A stretch of DNA of 21,116 bases from a virus, in the IMG/VR virus record IMGVR_UViG_3300000117_000252, positions 1 to 21,116 of that record; one strand, written 5' to 3'. Positions 1-7,281 of the stretch are shown here, piece after piece. The translations under genes and the position numbers were made by a program. The notes beneath the pieces were generated by a model. The model did not search any database, was not told the DNA's origin, and worked only from the letters and a program-made list of their open reading frames with translations. The stretch's first letter is position 1. The number at the start of each line of letters is the position of its first letter.

Positions 1-2344
1 TACCGCTCACGTTTTCTTGACCGAACCAACCATGACGGTCATCGGCAAAGTCTTGCGTGTTCGTGATGAACGCGATACCGATAGCCGACCCAGTGGTCGC
101 ACTACGGTTCTGTAACATCATGCCGCTCGCCTGTGCTCCAGCACTGTCGTTGCGGACATGAAGCATTTGTTGCGGTGTTGAAGCGCCGATGCCGAGGTTA
201 CCCGAAGAGTCAAGGCGCATCCCTTCTAAGCCCGCGCCGGTCAGGAAAACCGTGTAGCCGCTAGCGACGTTGGTCCCGATCAGGAGTCTCTTGTAGTCGT
301 ACCGCCACCTCAAGTAAGCGCCCGGCACAGCCGTCGGTGATCCGAAGGCGAGAGTGCTGTCAGAGGTGTCCGGGGAAAGAATCGTGATACCGGATTGTCC
401 AGAATTCTCGACCGTGAGTTCGTCGGCATCAACCCACGCCGTCACCGAACCAGCACTCGCCGTATGCGCGTGCAGAGTTCCATCCGGCGTAGTTGTGCCG
501 ATACCAACATTACCGCTGCTGTCGATGCGCATACGTTCTGTGTTATTTGTTAGAATGATTAACGGATGATTGGTTTCTGTTCCAATCTGTGCAAGTGCTC
601 CCGCAGCAGCGATATCGAATTTTCCAACGTATGCCCCACTTTGTGCTGTAATTTTTAGTCCTGTGCCACCAGCGGTGCCATTGTTTGTTTGCGTTAGATA
701 GGTTACTGAAGAATTTACAGACTGTGTAAATGTTGGAACGCCGTTGTTATCGATCCGCATGGCTACGGTAGCACGACTATTTTGACCAAATTGAAGCGCA
801 TCGTTTGTGCGATCAGCCCAAATCTGCCAGTTGCGTTGACCTTGATTTTCAAATGCAATACCTGCGCTGTTTGTGCCAGAATTGGTCGCACTAATCCAAG
901 CCTGTGTATCGCCGTTTTGATTTAAATGAAGCAGATAGCTGGGGGATGACGTGCCAATTCCCAAATTACCGCTGCTGTCGAAGCGGGCGACTTCGGTATT
1001 GTTTGTGCGGATCTCCAAAGCGTCATTCGTAAAAGTTCCGAAAACTACATTTGCGCCTCCGGTGTTGCCAAAAATGCCAACAGGATTGGTCTCGTTCGTG
1101 ATGTCCCCAAACGCCGCAAAACCTTCAACACTAAAATCTTCCCCCGCGCTGGTGGTGGACGAAGCTCCGACCAGGACACTACCGCTGCTGTCGATGCGCA
1201 TCCGTTCTGCGGCGTTTGTTGAAAATACAAACGGATCAGCACCACTGTTATACAGCCAGCTTTCGCCGTTACTGCGTCGGCTAATCAGGAAGTTATTGGC
1301 AGACCCTACGTTATTAACATAGATGTCAGTGTTAGTTGCAGCCGTTAGCTGATAGAAGTTTGCTACGGGTGCCGTTGTACCACGTACATCAAGTTTGAAG
1401 GTTGGAGACGAAGTACCAATACCGACGTTGCCTTGATTCCAAGTCATTAAGTTATTACTTGCAGCGTCTTTCCAATTCCATTGGATGTGACTGCCACTAA
1501 CGTGCTGCTGCTCTAACTCAATACCCCAATTTACATCATAAGTGTGTTTCCATATTGAATCTGTACTACCTGCTGAAGTAACTCCGAGCGTATGAAATAA
1601 AGCCGCCGGTGCCGTAGTGCCAATTCCAAAACCCGTGCCATCTAGTCTCATGCGTTCTGTACCAGCGCGCATGAAAATGATGTCGCCGCTTGACGCGGGC
1701 GCGCTGTAGGTGCCGAACAGCAGTTGGTTCGACGCACTCAGGAACAGCGTTGGGATCATCGTCCCCGCGCTATCCTTCAGCCGAAACGCCGTGTTGTTCG
1801 TCGTGATATCAAGGGTTGAGGTGATCGACGCGCCGCCCGTGGACACCAGCCCCGTTGCCGTCACCGCCGCAGGCGTTGTGCCGCCGATCACGGTGCCGTC
1901 GATCGTGCCGCCGCTGATCGTCGGGCTCGTCAGGGTTTTGTTGGTCAGCGTGTCGGTCGTGTCGCGCCCCACCAGAGTGGTGGTAGCCGTCGGCAGCGTG
2001 ACCGTGCCGGTGTTCGAGATGGTCGAAATGACCGGGGATGTGAGCGTCTTGTTCGTCAGGGTCTGGCTATCGGTCGTACCGACAATCGTTCCGGTCACGC
2101 CGTGAACCCCGCTCGACGGGTTGTCGACCTCGGACCCGTGTTCGAGGTTCGTGATCGTATTGCTGTCGGCGTCGATGGTGCTGTTCGTGATCGTGACGCC
2201 GTCCAAGGACGTCAACGCGGTGAAGAACTGGTTTACGGTCGCCTTGCCCGTGATGCTTGCCGTCTGCACCAACACAATGTCGGTCAACGCCACGGACGAC
2301 AGGGCCGCGAAATCTCCAAAGCGTTTGGCGGGTCCGACTGTCAT
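1..2344 (-). CDS. Tail fiber / repeat-rich receptor-binding protein, partial (C-terminus outside window)
   Basis: The frame opens at ATG 2344, three bases after the stop of the CxxC gene, behind a GGAG ribosome binding site, and stays open to the left edge (781 codons, no stop). The N-terminal part has two copies of a TLTNKTLTSP motif (about residues 90-107 and 128-144), common near the N-terminus of phage fibers. From about residue 230 on it carries repeated units of the type ERMRIDSSGNVGIGTTTP (for example 482-541, about 1160-1213, and variants near 180-240, 728-766, 943-996, 1390-1450 and 1600-1665), separated by variable beta-rich sequence. Such repeats are typical of trimeric distal fibers, many of which end in an S74-type chaperone peptidase domain; that end is not visible here. 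The role is inferred: host attachment at the tail tip. The DNA from about 540 to 1660 is clearly richer in A and T than the rest of the window, as expected if distal modules were exchanged. Confidence 0.85.
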   Translation of the reverse strand, partial: MTVGPAKRFGDFAALSSVALTDIVLVQTASITGKATVNQFFTALTSLDGVTITNSTIDADSNTITNLEHGSEVDNPSSGVHGVTGTIVGTTDSQTLTNKTLTSPVISTISNTGTVTLPTATTTLVGRDTTDTLTNKTLTSPTISGGTIDGTVIGGTTPAAVTATGLVSTGGASITSTLDITTNNTAFRLKDSAGTMIPTLFLSASNQLLFGTYSAPASSGDIIFMRAGTERMRLDGTGFGIGTTAPAALFHTLGVTSAGSTDSIWKHTYDVNWGIELEQQHVSGSHIQWNWKDAASNNLMTWNQGNVGIGTSSPTFKLDVRGTTAPVANFYQLTAATNTDIYVNNVGSANNFLISRRSNGESWLYNSGADPFVFSTNAAERMRIDSSGSVLVGASSTTSAGEDFSVEGFAAFGDITNETNPVGIFGNTGGANVVFGTFTNDALEIRTNNTEVARFDSSGNLGIGTSSPSYLLHLNQNGDTQAWISATNSGTNSAGIAFENQGQRNWQIWADRTNDALQFGQNSRATVAMRIDNNGVPTFTQSVNSSVTYLTQTNNGTAGGTGLKITAQSGAYVGKFDIAAAGALAQIGTETNHPLIILTNNTERMRIDSSGNVGIGTTTPDGTLHAHTASAGSVTAWVDADELTVENSGQSGITILSPDTSDSTLAFGSPTAVPGAYLRWRYDYKRLLIGTNVASGYTVFLTGAGLEGMRLDSSGNLGIGASTPQQMLHVRNDSAGAQASGMMLQNRSATTGSAIGIAFITNTQDFADDRHGWFGQENVSG
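180..1665 (-). repeat. Degenerate protein-level repeats (M-R-[IL]-D-S-S-G-N-[VL]-G-I-G-[TA]) in the fiber
   Basis: At least seven variants of one short unit occur in the fiber frame, spaced by about 200-300 nt. The clearest is at 482-541 (TERMRIDSSGNVGIGTTTPD). Others include RMRIDSSGSVLVGASS near 1160-1213, VARFDSSGNLGIGTSSP near 943-996, GMRLDSSGNLGIGASTP near 180-240 and RMRLDGTGFGIGTTAP near 1600-1665. The plus-strand string gctgctgtcgatgcgcat is nearly identical in two copies, near 505 and 1184, so some copies are also similar at the DNA level. Confidence 0.8.
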
Positions 2345-2347
2345 ATC

Positions 2348-2656
2348 CTACTCCGACAAATACCACTCGTTGCCGAGTTCATCGACACCGAGAATGTTGT
2401 GGTCGTAAGCACCGAGGATCAGCGTGCCGTCCGTCTCTTCCGAGCGAACGACGGCCTCGTCTGGCCGCGCGTTGCGGATGACGGTGCTTTCCGTCTGCCG
2501 CGACGGCTTGCGATATGGATCCATTTCATCGTTGCACGGCGGGCAGACCAACAGGCCGGGGCTATTGCCGTCCGGCTTCAGAACGTCGTGCTCGACCTTG
2601 AACCTGCAGCGGTCGCAGATCCCGATCCTTGTCGTCGTGGAGAGGTACTTAGGCAT
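2348..2656 (-). CDS. Small CxxC/CxxC (zinc-ribbon-like) phage protein, unknown function
   Basis: This is a 102-residue protein. The N-terminal third has four cysteines as Cys14-x2-Cys17 and Cys38-x2-Cys41 (ICDRC and VCPPC), a spacing expected for a small zinc ribbon. The C-terminal half is acidic and ends near ILGVDELGNEWYLSE. ATG 2656 overlaps the stop of the upstream connector gene by 8 bases and has GGAG six bases in front, so the start is secure and translation is probably coupled. The gene lies between the connector and the fiber, which suggests a virion or assembly role, but I do not recognise a family with known function. Metal binding is inferred from the cysteines only. Confidence 0.75.
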   Translation of the reverse strand: MPKYLSTTTRIGICDRCRFKVEHDVLKPDGNSPGLLVCPPCNDEMDPYRKPSRQTESTVIRNARPDEAVVRSEETDGTLILGAYDHNILGVDELGNEWYLSE

Positions 2657-3719
2657 TGTACACTCCGATCTGCGGGATCAGGTACGTCGGCGAATCGTCG
2701 CGCTCCTCGTCAGCGGCTTCCTCGAACAGCGATACCGCCTCGATCTTGTTGTTCTGGTGCCGCACCAGACGGTCCTGGGACCACTCCCCGGGCAATTCCG
2801 GCATCATCGCCACCGCGAGCGCGTACCGCAGCGCCATGCGCCACCGATCCGGCACGTCGATATCAAGCGTCATGTCGCGCCCCAGGTCTTGGATCTGGGC
2901 ATGCCTCCACACGACGAGTTGGTTTAAGGCGCTGCTCGACGTGGGGTTGATCCACATGCGCGCTTGGTCCCGCTGGCGATCAAGCCAGTATTGGTTCGGC
3001 TGCCCCTGCCCCTCCTTGGACGGCAGAGCGGTATAGGTGTCCCGGTTAATCCGGGAGAGTGGCACCTCGGACTGATTGCGCCCGAACACAATCTGCCGCG
3101 CGACGATCGTCCCGGTGGACGTTTCGCGGACGCGGAAATATTGAGCGGATTGCGGCTCGTCGATGTCCTTCCAGACCCACTCGCGATCGGTATACGTCGC
3201 GCTGTCCAGGTCGAGGATCGTGCGCCATGTCGACCCGTCGTCGGAGATTTCGAGGATCAGGTCCAGCGTGCCCGTCGCCCCGGGGAGATACCCGAATGAC
3301 GTGACGTAAACTGCGGACCCGAAATTGTATGAGACGTTGCCGCCGGTCGCCGTCTGGGTCAGAAGCGTGGTGATGTCGCTATCGAAGGCATTGGCGACCG
3401 TGCCGCCCGCAGACGTAGCGGGGGTGCCGCCACTCGGGAGCGTCAACGAGCGATGGTTGGCGTCCAGGACGTCAATGGTGCCTGTGGGCAGCGTGACAAA
3501 CTGCGCGCCCTGGTACAGCCCCTGGACGACCTTCTCGATCCGCCACAGATTGATGCCCTTGTTCGACCACGATTTCAGAAGCTCGTCGAGGGCCTGGAAG
3601 GCGACATCGAGCATCTCGGCGTTCAGCATCTGTGGCGTGATGCCGCACAGACGGAACGACCGATCGAAGATCTGCTGGACCTTTAAGGTCGAAGTCGAGA
3701 CAGTGCCTGACGTGGCCAT
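2649..3719 (-). CDS. P22 gp4-like head-tail connector / tail accessory protein with inserted discoidin-like domain
   Basis: A 356-residue protein. Residues 12-90 (helix LDVAFQALDELLKSW, then INLWRIEKVVQ and LPTGTIDVLDA) and 215-310 (SRINRDTYTALPSKEGQGQP, WINP, LDIDVPDRWRMALRYALA) match the pattern of P22 gp4-type proteins, which bind under the portal, stabilise packaged DNA and start tail assembly. Between these halves, at about residues 105-212, lies a beta-rich segment with a factor V/VIII C-type (discoidin) pattern: AFDSDITTLL, VSYNFGSAVYVTSFGY, LILEISDDGSTWRTI, AQYFRVRET. P22 gp4 itself is about 166 residues, so the extra length is explained by this insert. The start at 3719 follows the upstream stop by three bases; the ribosome binding site is weak (GGGTGAT). 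The connector assignment is by family pattern; a sugar- or surface-binding role for the insert is inference. Confidence 0.75.
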   Translation of the reverse strand: MATSGTVSTSTLKVQQIFDRSFRLCGITPQMLNAEMLDVAFQALDELLKSWSNKGINLWRIEKVVQGLYQGAQFVTLPTGTIDVLDANHRSLTLPSGGTPATSAGGTVANAFDSDITTLLTQTATGGNVSYNFGSAVYVTSFGYLPGATGTLDLILEISDDGSTWRTILDLDSATYTDREWVWKDIDEPQSAQYFRVRETSTGTIVARQIVFGRNQSEVPLSRINRDTYTALPSKEGQGQPNQYWLDRQRDQARMWINPTSSSALNQLVVWRHAQIQDLGRDMTLDIDVPDRWRMALRYALAVAMMPELPGEWSQDRLVRHQNNKIEAVSLFEEAADEERDDSPTYLIPQIGVYNA

Positions 3720-3722
3720 GGA

Positions 3723-3941
3723 TCACCCATACGGCTGATCCCCGTTGGCCACGCCGTCCGGCGCAGGCTCTTCGCTGGGGCTGTTGTTGTTCAACGCGTC
3801 GTTCTGCTGTCGCGTCTGGGCCAGTATGCCCACGATGAGGCCGTTCGCCTCACGCCATGGACGCGCCGAGAGAACCTCGAGCACATAATCCACCTCTTCG
3901 CGAGATAGATCAAGGTCATACTTTGGCGGGGCGTCGATCAT
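3723..3941 (-). CDS. Small helical phage protein, unknown function
   Basis: A 72-residue protein. Residues 8-46 form a predicted pair of amphipathic helices (YDLDLSREEVDYVLEVLSA, then EANGLIVGILAQTRQQND), followed by a polar tail rich in Asn, Ser, Pro and Glu. Short ORFs of this pattern are common beside tail genes in short-tailed phages, but I know no assigned role. ATG 3941 overlaps the stop of the upstream gene in an ATGA junction, with GGAG seven bases in front, which indicates translational coupling and a genuine start. It ends three bases before the connector gene. Confidence 0.7.
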   Translation of the reverse strand: MIDAPPKYDLDLSREEVDYVLEVLSARPWREANGLIVGILAQTRQQNDALNNNSPSEEPAPDGVANGDQPYG

Positions 3942-4264
3942 GGACCCACTCCGATCTGGACAATGGTCAGTTTCACGCCGCCGCCGCCGCCGCTAGTGAC
4001 GTTCAGGCGGATGGCGCGGCATGGCTCGGTGATCACGCCCTGGATACTGCCCGTCGCCCCCACCAGAGATGCGTCGTGGCAGTCGAACCACGTCATCCCC
4101 GACTGATCCGTGACGAACGGGTCATCCAGGCTAATTTGCACGCTGGCACCGATGGCCCCCGTGGCCGTGATCGCGAGGCCGACGTTGAAGGCACTTAGGT
4201 TGATGTCCAGCGGGACCACGGGACTCGTCGTGTTGTCGGTAACGGTAACGTATGTCGGCCTCAT
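3938..4264 (-). CDS. Small virion-associated beta-sandwich-type protein
   Basis: A 108-residue protein rich in Val, Thr and Gly with alternating hydrophobic strands: VTVTDNTTSPVVPLDINLS, VGLAITATGAIGASVQISLD, a conserved-looking DDPF..MTWFDCHDASLVGA stretch, and the C-terminal AIRLNVTSGGGGGVKLTIVQ. The ending AIRLNVTS...VKLTIVQ is a recurring pattern in small phage structural proteins of unknown role. There is no signal peptide or membrane segment. The start has an excellent AGGGAGG site seven bases before ATG 4264, 12 bases after the stop of the 412-residue gene. I infer a virion component; a minor tail or decoration role is possible. Confidence 0.65.
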   Translation of the reverse strand: MRPTYVTVTDNTTSPVVPLDINLSAFNVGLAITATGAIGASVQISLDDPFVTDQSGMTWFDCHDASLVGATGSIQGVITEPCRAIRLNVTSGGGGGVKLTIVQIGVGP

Positions 4265-4276
4265 GACCAGACCTCC

Positions 4277-5515
4277 CTATCGCGTTTCTTGCCAGAAAAC
4301 ATTGGCCGACAGGCTGCCAGTGGTGCCCGTGAACTCCAATCCTGTCACCCAAAATTCCGTCGGGTTCGCCCCATCAATATCCAGCGTCATCGGCAACCGA
4401 CCCAGCAGGCCAGCGCCGCCAGATCCCGGATTATTGTTACTCCCCTGAGACGCGGCTGGCACACTGAATGCGTTTACCGGGATGCCTCCGGTCACCGAGG
4501 TGCCGGTGACGTTGTACTCGACGATACTGTCGGGATGGACGCTGACCCACGCCCCGCCGGTAATCGTGGCGTCCCACCGGCCCCTGACGTGGATGATCTC
4601 GTTCTGCGCCAGCGCGCTCACGCCGCTGATGATGATGCGGCCACGGTTCGTGATGCCGTTGAACGTCGCTTTCGGGCGGATGCCGATGATCGGCACCGGG
4701 GTGGTGCCGCCATTTACCGTGATGGGCACGATGCCATTTGACGCGCAGAACGGGATGCCGCGCGGCGACTCCTGTAACCCGCCCTCGGAAATCACGCTGC
4801 AGCAGATAGCCTTCATGGAAGCGCCTGCGGCCACCCCGGTATCGTTTACGATTTCCCACCGGACCGGAAGGTTGGCCGTCGTTATATACACGCTGTCGAC
4901 GACATTGGCGTGATCAAACCGGTGGACCGGCACGACTTGACGACCCACCATGAGCCCCGCGAACACCGAACCGACGCCGAGCCACTCGAAATCGAACCAC
5001 AAGATCTGTGCCTGCTCCGGGTCCAGCGTCACGCCGCTCGGGCCATTGCCGTCGAGCTGATCAATATTCCAGGCCGTCTGAGCGACCTCAGTGTCGACAA
5101 CCGATCCCGTGATCTTTGAACGCTTCACGAGTGCGACCGACCCGGCCTCCTCCTTCAAGAAAAGCCCGTTATCGTCGTCGCCATAGCCCATGTACTGCTT
5201 CATGTTCGTTTGCCCGGAGGCAAACACGCCGGTCATCAGGATTAGCTGCGACTTGCCGGGCTGATAGCGCACATACTCACGCGTTTGCCGGACGACCCGG
5301 TCACCGCTCGCGGTCGTAACGTCCAGACGCGCTGCACCCTCATTGGGCAGATGCGTTACCGACGCCGCCCCGACGGTCTTCTCGTAGAACACGACGTTCG
5401 ACAGGGTGTCGTACTGCGACTGACTGTCGAACAGCGTCACCGGATTGCTTGTGCGGACGCGCGCGAACGCGTCGAGCGAGATTGGATTTGTCCGAGGTTG
5501 TGAAAATTCCAGCAT
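4277..5515 (-). CDS. Virion structural protein of the marine-phage FDSQ..YD type, unknown function
   Basis: A 412-residue protein starting MLEFSQPRTNPISLDAFARV. The order RTSNPVTLFDSQSQYD, REYVRYQPGKSQLILMTGVF, MGYGDDDNGLFL, WNIDQLDGNGPSGVTLD, VHRFDHANVVDSVYI, TTANLPVRWEI, CCSVISEGG is, from memory, a pattern shared by many phage-encoded structural proteins from aquatic viruses, usually annotated only as hypothetical or virion protein. The C-terminal third (residues 265-412) has Gly/Ser/Asn-rich beta sequence ending in an FWVTGLEFTG...NVFWQET strand pair. I chose ATG 5515 because it overlaps the upstream stop as TAATG; an ATG at 5530 would add five residues (MGVRI). It lies between head genes and the connector, so a tail or adsorption role is likely but unproven. 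Confidence 0.7.
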   Translation of the reverse strand: MLEFSQPRTNPISLDAFARVRTSNPVTLFDSQSQYDTLSNVVFYEKTVGAASVTHLPNEGAARLDVTTASGDRVVRQTREYVRYQPGKSQLILMTGVFASGQTNMKQYMGYGDDDNGLFLKEEAGSVALVKRSKITGSVVDTEVAQTAWNIDQLDGNGPSGVTLDPEQAQILWFDFEWLGVGSVFAGLMVGRQVVPVHRFDHANVVDSVYITTANLPVRWEIVNDTGVAAGASMKAICCSVISEGGLQESPRGIPFCASNGIVPITVNGGTTPVPIIGIRPKATFNGITNRGRIIISGVSALAQNEIIHVRGRWDATITGGAWVSVHPDSIVEYNVTGTSVTGGIPVNAFSVPAASQGSNNNPGSGGAGLLGRLPMTLDIDGANPTEFWVTGLEFTGTTGSLSANVFWQETR

Positions 5516-5787
5516 TATCCGAACGCCCATACCCTGTACGCGGCCGCCCCCGAGCCCACCTGGAGCGAGATCTCTTTGGTCGAGTAATTTTCGATCTGAA
5601 ACGATTCACCCGCCTTCAGGGTGATCGTCTCGGCGTGGTTCGGCGTCAGCTTCAGCAACAAATCAGCGTTGCCGCTGTCGTTCATCACCATGATTTTGAG
5701 AGACCTCCACGGGAACGTGATCGTTGCCGCCGTAGTGGTCGCGGTCCCTTCAGTCGAGGCGTAGTTAGCAATCGAGCCGTAATCCAT
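5515..5787 (-). CDS. Small beta-rich virion protein, unknown function
   Basis: A 90-residue protein beginning MDYGSIANYASTEGTATTTA. An upstream in-frame start at 5877 would add 30 Arg-rich residues that read as the shadow of the overlapping gene, so I reject it. The start at 5787 forms a TGATG overlap with the upstream stop and has GGAG seven bases in front. The body is a compact beta pattern: ATITFPWRSLKIMVMNDSG, LLLKLTPNHAETITLKAGES, FQIENYSTKEISLQVGSGAA, YRVWAFG. It looks like a small single-domain particle protein. No family with known function is recognised. Confidence 0.7.
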   Translation of the reverse strand: MDYGSIANYASTEGTATTTAATITFPWRSLKIMVMNDSGNADLLLKLTPNHAETITLKAGESFQIENYSTKEISLQVGSGAAAYRVWAFG

Positions 5788-6524
5788 CACGCGTCTCCGC
5801 CGCGAATCTCCTCGATGGTCTTGCCGCCGTAGCCGTACAGCTCGCGGCGGTCGCTCCAACTGTCGAGCAGGACGCAACGTCCCGCCGTCACGACCTTGAT
5901 GCCTTTGGCCGACGCGAACCCCAGCCAGTATTCGGTACAGGCCCGGCCAGCCTCTCCAGCATTCTGCTTCGGGTAGGCGTAGTCGCAGCCGAACATCCAG
6001 ATCTCGGGGCGCTTCTCATAGACCGCGAGCGCCACGGCATATGCCACCGTGCTGTTCAGATACGGCAGGGACACCATCCCGAGAACCTCTTCGAGCGGGA
6101 ACGCCACGCTGGTGGGGAACCGGGGATCAGGCACGCCGGTGTAAATCGGAACGCCCAGTTCCTGGTATCGCTTCGCCATCACCGGGTCGGGATCTATGAC
6201 CACGTCCTCGGGGGTTTCGTGGTAGCCGGACATGCTCCCCTTGGGGATAGTGAACCCGTCGATGTAGTCGCCGAGCGGGTCGATATGGAACGCACGGTCG
6301 CAGCGGATCACCGTCGACATCGTATTGATCCCCCAGATCTCGTGATCCGCGATCATCGGTCGGTTGCCATCCAGCAAATTCATGTGCATGTAGCTGATAT
6401 GCGAATTGCCCATCGCCACGATGCACACGGGCTTGGGTTTGGACAGAGCAACCGCCCCCGATTTCTCAGGGGCGGCTTTACTCGTCTTCCGGCTCTTCGC
6501 CGGTTTAGGCTTGGTCGACGCCAT
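5787..6524 (-). CDS. Rossmann-like phage protein resembling MptE/DUF115-type proteins
   Basis: A 245-residue protein. Residues 1-32 are a Lys/Ala/Pro-rich basic tail. Then comes a Rossmann-like start, VCIVAMGNSHISYM (33-46), followed by HEIWGINTM (61-69), CDRAFHIDP (75-83), and a second conserved block, PYLNSTVAYAVALAVYE (154-170) with EIWMFGCDYAYP (174-185) and ACTEYWLGFASAKGIKVV (195-212). This arrangement is seen in phage proteins usually called hypothetical and weakly resembles 6-hydroxymethylpterin diphosphokinase MptE-like / motility-accessory (DUF115) proteins. The relation is from memory of the pattern and is not tested. It overlaps the upstream virion gene by 20 bases, with AAGGAAA eight bases before ATG 6524. 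A metabolic-type fold inside a block of structural genes is odd; it may modify a virion or host glycan, or act only as a binding domain. Confidence 0.6.
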   Translation of the reverse strand: MASTKPKPAKSRKTSKAAPEKSGAVALSKPKPVCIVAMGNSHISYMHMNLLDGNRPMIADHEIWGINTMSTVIRCDRAFHIDPLGDYIDGFTIPKGSMSGYHETPEDVVIDPDPVMAKRYQELGVPIYTGVPDPRFPTSVAFPLEEVLGMVSLPYLNSTVAYAVALAVYEKRPEIWMFGCDYAYPKQNAGEAGRACTEYWLGFASAKGIKVVTAGRCVLLDSWSDRRELYGYGGKTIEEIRGGDA

Positions 6525-7224
6525 ACAGCGTTTCCTTCGCGGATGCGTCGACGATCATCGTCAGAGTGACGTATGTCGACCCATTCATGGTCGTCTGCGG
6601 ATCAATCGTGCCGCGAGTGTCGCCCTTGGTCGCGGTGGCGGCGGTTGTCACCCCCACCACGAGGGTTCCGCCCGTGACGGACAGACCGTTTTCGGTATGG
6701 CCCGCGCACTTGCCCAGATCGTCAAGCAGGTACGGCAGGCCGAGAATGTCAGCGGTGCCGATGTTGATGGCATCGCCCGCCGTCGTCGTGGCGAGATCCG
6801 AACTGGCACCCGACACAGTCAGAAACGCCTTCTGCCCGTTTACGGTGCCGGTCGGACCGACGATGTCCTCGGAGAGCGCTTCGCCGTACTTGTCGGTGCC
6901 GCTGATGGTGAACGTCACGCTCGAATTGTCCGCCGTCGCGGTGATGGACACCGCCCGAGGAACGTCGAACGTCGCCACACTCGTCGAGACCAACGCCCCG
7001 TTGAGAGTGAAGCTCCCCCCGGCTGTCGCCGTGGTGTAGGCCCCGTCCACCACACCGTCCGCGTCCAGCGTGGCCGGAGCGCCGAGTTGCACGACCACCG
7101 CCACAGCGGATTCGTCATGAACCTGGACGCCCAGGTCGTGTCGACCCGCCGGGTTGCTGGAGCCGAGGATGTTTCGACCGTAGTAAGCGCCACCGATCTG
7201 AAGGCCGTCTTTATGGTGGGTCAT
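6505..7224 (-). CDS. Virion structural protein downstream of capsid (probable head or decoration protein)
   Basis: A 239-residue Thr/Ala/Val-rich protein. The central segment PRAVSITATADNSSVTFTIS, GTDKYGEALSEDIVGP, NGQKAFLTVSGAS and ADILGLPYLLDD is a pattern found in phage proteins coded next to the capsid gene. Residues 200-225 (KGDTRGTIDPQTTMNGSTYV) are the matching C-terminal block. The sequence is beta-rich and has no membrane segment. ATG 7224 has a very strong GGGAGG site six bases in front and follows the hairpin behind the capsid gene, so it may be translated at a level set by that hairpin. Head decoration is a reasonable guess; the exact location in the particle cannot be read from sequence. 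Confidence 0.65.
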   Translation of the reverse strand: MTHHKDGLQIGGAYYGRNILGSSNPAGRHDLGVQVHDESAVAVVVQLGAPATLDADGVVDGAYTTATAGGSFTLNGALVSTSVATFDVPRAVSITATADNSSVTFTISGTDKYGEALSEDIVGPTGTVNGQKAFLTVSGASSDLATTTAGDAINIGTADILGLPYLLDDLGKCAGHTENGLSVTGGTLVVGVTTAATATKGDTRGTIDPQTTMNGSTYVTLTMIVDASAKETLYGVDQA

Positions 7225-7242
7225 ATCTGACCTCCCTTGCTA

Positions 7243-7264
7243 GGGGGCGGCCACCGCCGCCCCC
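7243..7264 (-). terminator. Strong GC hairpin between capsid gene and next virion gene
   Basis: Positions 7243-7251 (gggggcggc) pair perfectly with 7256-7264 (gccgccccc) around a 4-base loop: nine G-C pairs. It lies 17 bases past the capsid stop and 18 bases before the ribosome binding site of the next gene. No T-run follows on the minus strand (the next bases are ctagcaagg), so it is not a standard intrinsic terminator. It could pause or partly stop transcription, or protect the capsid mRNA 3' end. Confidence 0.6.
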
Positions 7265-7281
7265 GTTGAACGGTCTCCGAG

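Noticed and set aside
2067-2366. Minus-strand His/Arg-rich frame (99 codons) overlapping the fiber start
   Set aside because: It is an out-of-frame reading of the fiber N-terminus; the true fiber frame stays open to the window edge and carries the repeats.
2102-2950. Plus-strand open frame (282 codons) across fiber, CxxC and connector genes
   Set aside because: Runs opposite three minus-strand genes and is low-complexity Arg/Pro/Ala in its second half.
6406-7230. Plus-strand open frame (274 codons) opposite two virion genes
   Set aside because: Spans the junction of two confident minus-strand genes and has Arg/Gly/His-rich shadow composition.
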